Positions 61,209 to 64,000 of a stretch of 64,000 nucleotides of DNA are shown here, piece by piece; the first letter of the stretch is position 1; every line of letters begins with the position of its first letter. A program made the translations under genes and the position numbers. The notes under the pieces were generated by a model. That model did no database searches. It was not told where the DNA came from and saw nothing but the letters and a program-made list of their open reading frames with translations. Origin of the DNA: Elusimicrobiota bacterium (GTDB taxonomy: Bacteria > Elusimicrobiota > Elusimicrobia > FEN-1173 > JAKLIF01); assembly GCA_022709755.1 (NCBI GenBank), contig JAKLIF010000005.1, positions 124,001-188,000 of the forward strand, given 5' to 3'.

Positions 61209-63893
61209 ATGTTCAGCAACGTCTTAAAGATATTCATTGGCACGCAGACCGAACGCACGCTTAAAAAGCTCCAACCCCTGGTTGACCAAGTCAACGCGCT
61301 GGATGCGGCGTATTCCGCCCTCACAGACGACGCCCTCAAAAACAAGACCGTCGAGTTCCGCAAACGGCTCGCCGACGGGGAACCGCTCGATAACCTGATC
61401 CCCGAAGCCTTCGCCGCCGTCCGGGAAGCGTCCAAACGGACCATCGGCCTGCGCCATTTTGACGTTCAGCTCATCGGCGGTATCGTCCTCCACCAGGGGA
61501 AGATCGCGGAGATGCGCACCGGAGAGGGAAAGACCCTCGTCGCCACTCTTCCCGTCTATCTCAACGCCCTCACCGGGCGCGGTGTCCACGTCGTCACCGT
61601 GAACGATTATCTGGCCAAACGCGACCGCGATTGGATGGGACCGATCTATGAATTCCTCGGATTGACCGTGGGGTTCGTGCAACACGACCTCCCGAACAAC
61701 CTCCGTCAGGCCGCCTACGCGTCGGATGTGACTTACGTCACCAACAACGAGGTCGGGTTCGACTATCTGCGCGACAACCTCGTCCGGGAAAAAGAAGAAC
61801 GCGTGTTGAGACCTTTCAATTTCGCTATCGTCGACGAAGTCGATTCGATCCTCATCGACGAAGCCCGCACCCCGCTGATCATCTCCGGTCCCGCCGAAGC
61901 GTCCAGCCAACGGTATATGCTGGCCAGCCGCGTGGTGCCGTCGCTCAAAGGACGTTTCGTCACGGACAAGGACGAGATCGACGCCAAACAGAAAGGGATC
62001 GACCTGGGGATCGGATTCGATTTCATCGCGGACGAGAAGTCCCAGACCGTCACGCTGACCGACCAGGGCATCACGAAATGCGAAAAACTTTTGAACGTGA
62101 AGAGTCTCTACGACGACATCCAGGGGGAATGGGTCCACCACATCACGCAAGCCATCCGCGCGCATAAGCTCTACCATCGCGACGTGGAATACGTGGTCAA
62201 AGACGGCGAGGTCATCATCGTGGACGAGTTCACCGGACGCCTCATGCCGGGCCGGCGCTGGTCCGACGGGTTGCACCAGGCGGTGGAAGCCAAGGAGAAC
62301 ATCCGCATCGCCGAGGAGAACCAGACCCTGGCCACCATCACGTTCCAGAACTTTTTCCGCCAATACAAGAAACTGGCGGGCATGACCGGGACCGCCCTCA
62401 CCGAAGCCGAGGAGTTCTGGCAGATCTATAAACTGGACGTGCTGGACATACCGACCCACCGGCCCATGATCCGCCAGGACCACGCGGACCGTATCTTCAG
62501 GACCGAGAACGAGAAGAACACCGCCATCGTGGAGGAGATCGAGGACCATTGGAAACGCGGCCAGCCGGTGCTGGTGGGAACGCGATCCATCGAAAAATCG
62601 GAACAGCTGTCGGGGATCCTCCGCCGCAAAGGGGTGCCGCACCAGGTCCTCAACGCCAAATATCACGAGCAGGAAGCCAAGATCATCAGCCAAGCGGGAC
62701 GGAAAGGGGCCGTGACCATCGCCACCAACATGGCCGGCCGGGGAACCGACATCGTGCTGGGCGGAAACCCCTGCACTCCCGAAGAAGCCGAAACGGTCAA
62801 ACAACTCGGCGGGCTCCACATTTTGGGGACGGAACGGCACGAATCGCGCCGGATCGACAACCAACTCCGCGGCCGGTCGGGCCGGCAAGGAGACCCCGGC
62901 GCGTCCCGGTTCTATCTGGCCCTCACGGACGAACTCATGCGCCTGTTCGGGTCCGAACGGATCTCCAACATCATGGGGAAACTCGGCATGCAGGAGGGGG
63001 AAGACATCCAGCATCCGTGGGTCACCAAGGCCATCGAGAACGCCCAGCGCAAAGTGGAGGCGATGAACTTCGACATCCGGAAACAACTCCTCGATTTCGA
63101 CAACGTCATGAACAAACAGCGCGAGGCCATCTACACCCTGCGCAATTCCATCCTGGAAGGCGAAGACATCACCCAGCGCATCAAGGACATGACGGTGGAG
63201 TCGGTGGAAGAGAAGATAGACCTGTGGGCGCCGGAGAAACTCCATCCGGAAGAATGGGAATATGCCAGCTTGCGCGCGTGGCTCCAACGGACTTACGGGA
63301 TCGAACACGAATTCAAACCGGAGGAATACCGCTCGAGGGAAGACCTGGCCGGCGAAATACAGGGGGCGATCGACGAGGCCTTCACTCAGCGCGAAGCGCA
63401 TCTCACTCCCGACATCTTCAAACGGTTGGAACGGATGGTGCTCCTTCAGGTGATGGACCACGCCTGGGTGGAACATCTCACCTACCTGGAGCAGTTGAGG
63501 AAAGGGATCTTCCTCCGGGCCTACGGGCAGAAAGACCCGCTCATCGAATTTCAGAAAGAAGGGTTCCATCTCTTCGAAGAGATGATGCAGAGGATCCGCG
63601 AAGAGGCGTTGGAATATACCTTCAAGATACAGATCATGGTGGAACCTCCGCCGGTGAAAGTGCCGATGCCGATGTCCGCCGAGAAACCGGAACCGGCCGG
63701 CCTGTCCGCCATCCCGACGGCGAACAACAAGCCCGACCCGCTCAGCAAGCTCTCCAAACCGGCGGCCCCGTCTCCATCGATCCTTTCCAACGTCCCGTCC
63801 AGCGCGGCTCCCTCTTCCGTCTCAAAACTGGGAAGGAACGATCCCTGTCCCTGCGGCAGCGGCAAGAAATACAAGAAATGCTGTGGGAAATAG
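61209..63893 (+). CDS. secA: Preprotein translocase ATPase SecA
   Basis: Motor of the Sec pathway, pushing unfolded proteins through SecYEG. An 894-residue protein: Walker A MRTGEGKT (about 100-107), VNDYLAKRD, Walker B VDEVDSILIDEARTPL, preprotein cross-linking domain, EEDH-like EFTGRLMPGRRW, second motor domain with IATNMAGRGTDIVLGG and LRGRSGRQGDPG, helical scaffold/wing, and a C-terminal zinc SEC-C motif (PCPCGSG...KCC) for SecB or ribosome contact. It is full length. No Shine-Dalgarno is seen, in line with a leaderless start. Confidence 0.97.
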   Translation: MFSNVLKIFIGTQTERTLKKLQPLVDQVNALDAAYSALTDDALKNKTVEFRKRLADGEPLDNLIPEAFAAVREASKRTIGLRHFDVQLIGGIVLHQGKIAEMRTGEGKTLVATLPVYLNALTGRGVHVVTVNDYLAKRDRDWMGPIYEFLGLTVGFVQHDLPNNLRQAAYASDVTYVTNNEVGFDYLRDNLVREKEERVLRPFNFAIVDEVDSILIDEARTPLIISGPAEASSQRYMLASRVVPSLKGRFVTDKDEIDAKQKGIDLGIGFDFIADEKSQTVTLTDQGITKCEKLLNVKSLYDDIQGEWVHHITQAIRAHKLYHRDVEYVVKDGEVIIVDEFTGRLMPGRRWSDGLHQAVEAKENIRIAEENQTLATITFQNFFRQYKKLAGMTGTALTEAEEFWQIYKLDVLDIPTHRPMIRQDHADRIFRTENEKNTAIVEEIEDHWKRGQPVLVGTRSIEKSEQLSGILRRKGVPHQVLNAKYHEQEAKIISQAGRKGAVTIATNMAGRGTDIVLGGNPCTPEEAETVKQLGGLHILGTERHESRRIDNQLRGRSGRQGDPGASRFYLALTDELMRLFGSERISNIMGKLGMQEGEDIQHPWVTKAIENAQRKVEAMNFDIRKQLLDFDNVMNKQREAIYTLRNSILEGEDITQRIKDMTVESVEEKIDLWAPEKLHPEEWEYASLRAWLQRTYGIEHEFKPEEYRSREDLAGEIQGAIDEAFTQREAHLTPDIFKRLERMVLLQVMDHAWVEHLTYLEQLRKGIFLRAYGQKDPLIEFQKEGFHLFEEMMQRIREEALEYTFKIQIMVEPPPVKVPMPMSAEKPEPAGLSAIPTANNKPDPLSKLSKPAAPSPSILSNVPSSAAPSSVSKLGRNDPCPCGSGKKYKKCCGK

Positions 63894-63920
63894 TTTCCTC
63901 TCCGTCAGACCGATAGTCCC

Positions 63921-64000
63921 TTGACCGACATCATCCTTTGTCTTCTGACCGCGGTCCTGTATACGCTGTCCTTTCCGAAATTCGACTGGGGATGGTTGGC
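63921..64000 (+). CDS. lnt: Apolipoprotein N-acyltransferase, N-terminal fragment (3' end outside window)
   Basis: From TTG 63921 the frame stays open to the window end. The 26 visible residues form a hydrophobic helix followed by SFPKFDWGWL, the pattern of the first helix and FPPFD-WWLAW motif of Lnt, which adds the third acyl chain to lipoproteins. It lies 28 bases after secA. The several lipoproteins in the window would be substrates. Only the start is visible, so the call is tentative. Confidence 0.6.
   Translation, partial: MTDIILCLLTAVLYTLSFPKFDWGWL

Noticed and set aside
1-64000. CRISPR arrays, prophage or insertion sequences
   Set aside because: I found no regular direct-repeat/spacer array, transposase, integrase or phage structural gene; the only mobile-like signal is the inverted palindromic repeat pair near 60 kb.

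Overview
The window is a 64 kb piece of a moderately GC-rich, gene-dense Gram-negative bacterial chromosome. It has outer-membrane genes (LptE-like lipoprotein, a predicted barrel protein, the start of Lnt), no phage or IS element that I can recognise, and one 19.1 kb giant reading frame. A giant secreted or membrane multi-domain protein that begins with a conserved IQDAH / AGGFH domain points to Candidatus Omnitrophota (OP3). That assignment is an inference from gene content; no rRNA is present to test it.

Layout. 1-5.5 kb: end of gltX, glnS, a small membrane protein, then moaE-folE-gph-ZIP transporter. 5.45-5.87 kb: AT-rich leader with DnaA-box-like sites. 5.87-25.0 kb: the giant gene (6379 aa). 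It carries a signal segment, an IQDAH/AGGFH domain, three HExxH motifs, two degenerate CPBP-like membrane domains, an ABC1-like kinase domain, a HAD domain, a phosphoribosyltransferase domain and a complete TerC-like membrane domain. 25.1-27.0 kb: a lipoprotein and a barrel-like protein with a heptad-repeat tail. 27.0-31.1 kb: tRNA-Cys, queF, a Cys/Met-rich membrane protein, tRNA-Val, thrS and the infC-rpmI-rplT operon. infC appears to start at ATC behind an attenuator hairpin. 31.1-37.7 kb: KtrB/KtrA-type K+ uptake genes, a TPR protein, pheS-pheT, a lipoprotein. 37.7-43.5 kb: a minus-strand membrane protein, DJ-1/PfpI, a ZapB-like coiled coil, zapA, rarA, 5-formyl-THF cyclo-ligase, ymdB, ispA. 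43.5-54.1 kb: dxs, tlyA, leuS, lptE, holA, rpsT (minus), murJ, a UvrC-like protein without its C-terminal HhH domain, and a minimal MGMT. 54.1-59.5 kb: a promoter plus structured RNA plus terminator, two tiny membrane proteins, then a trehalose operon: membrane-sensor/OtsA fusion, otsB, DUF5752-like, TreT-like. 59.5-61.2 kb: two inverted copies of a short palindromic repeat flank a lipoprotein gene and a NERD-domain gene. 61.2-64 kb: secA and the first codons of lnt.

How it fits together. Most genes are housekeeping functions in tight, often ATGA-overlapping operons: aminoacyl-tRNA synthetases, ribosomal proteins, isoprenoid precursor synthesis, envelope assembly, replication and repair. The accessory content lies in three places: the giant gene with its two envelope-protein neighbours, the trehalose/osmotic-stress operon headed by a sensor-enzyme fusion and a candidate regulatory RNA, and the repeat-flanked NERD cassette. 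The most novel candidates are the HAD-phosphoribosyltransferase-TerC module fused inside the giant protein, and the membrane-sensor trehalose-6-phosphate synthase.
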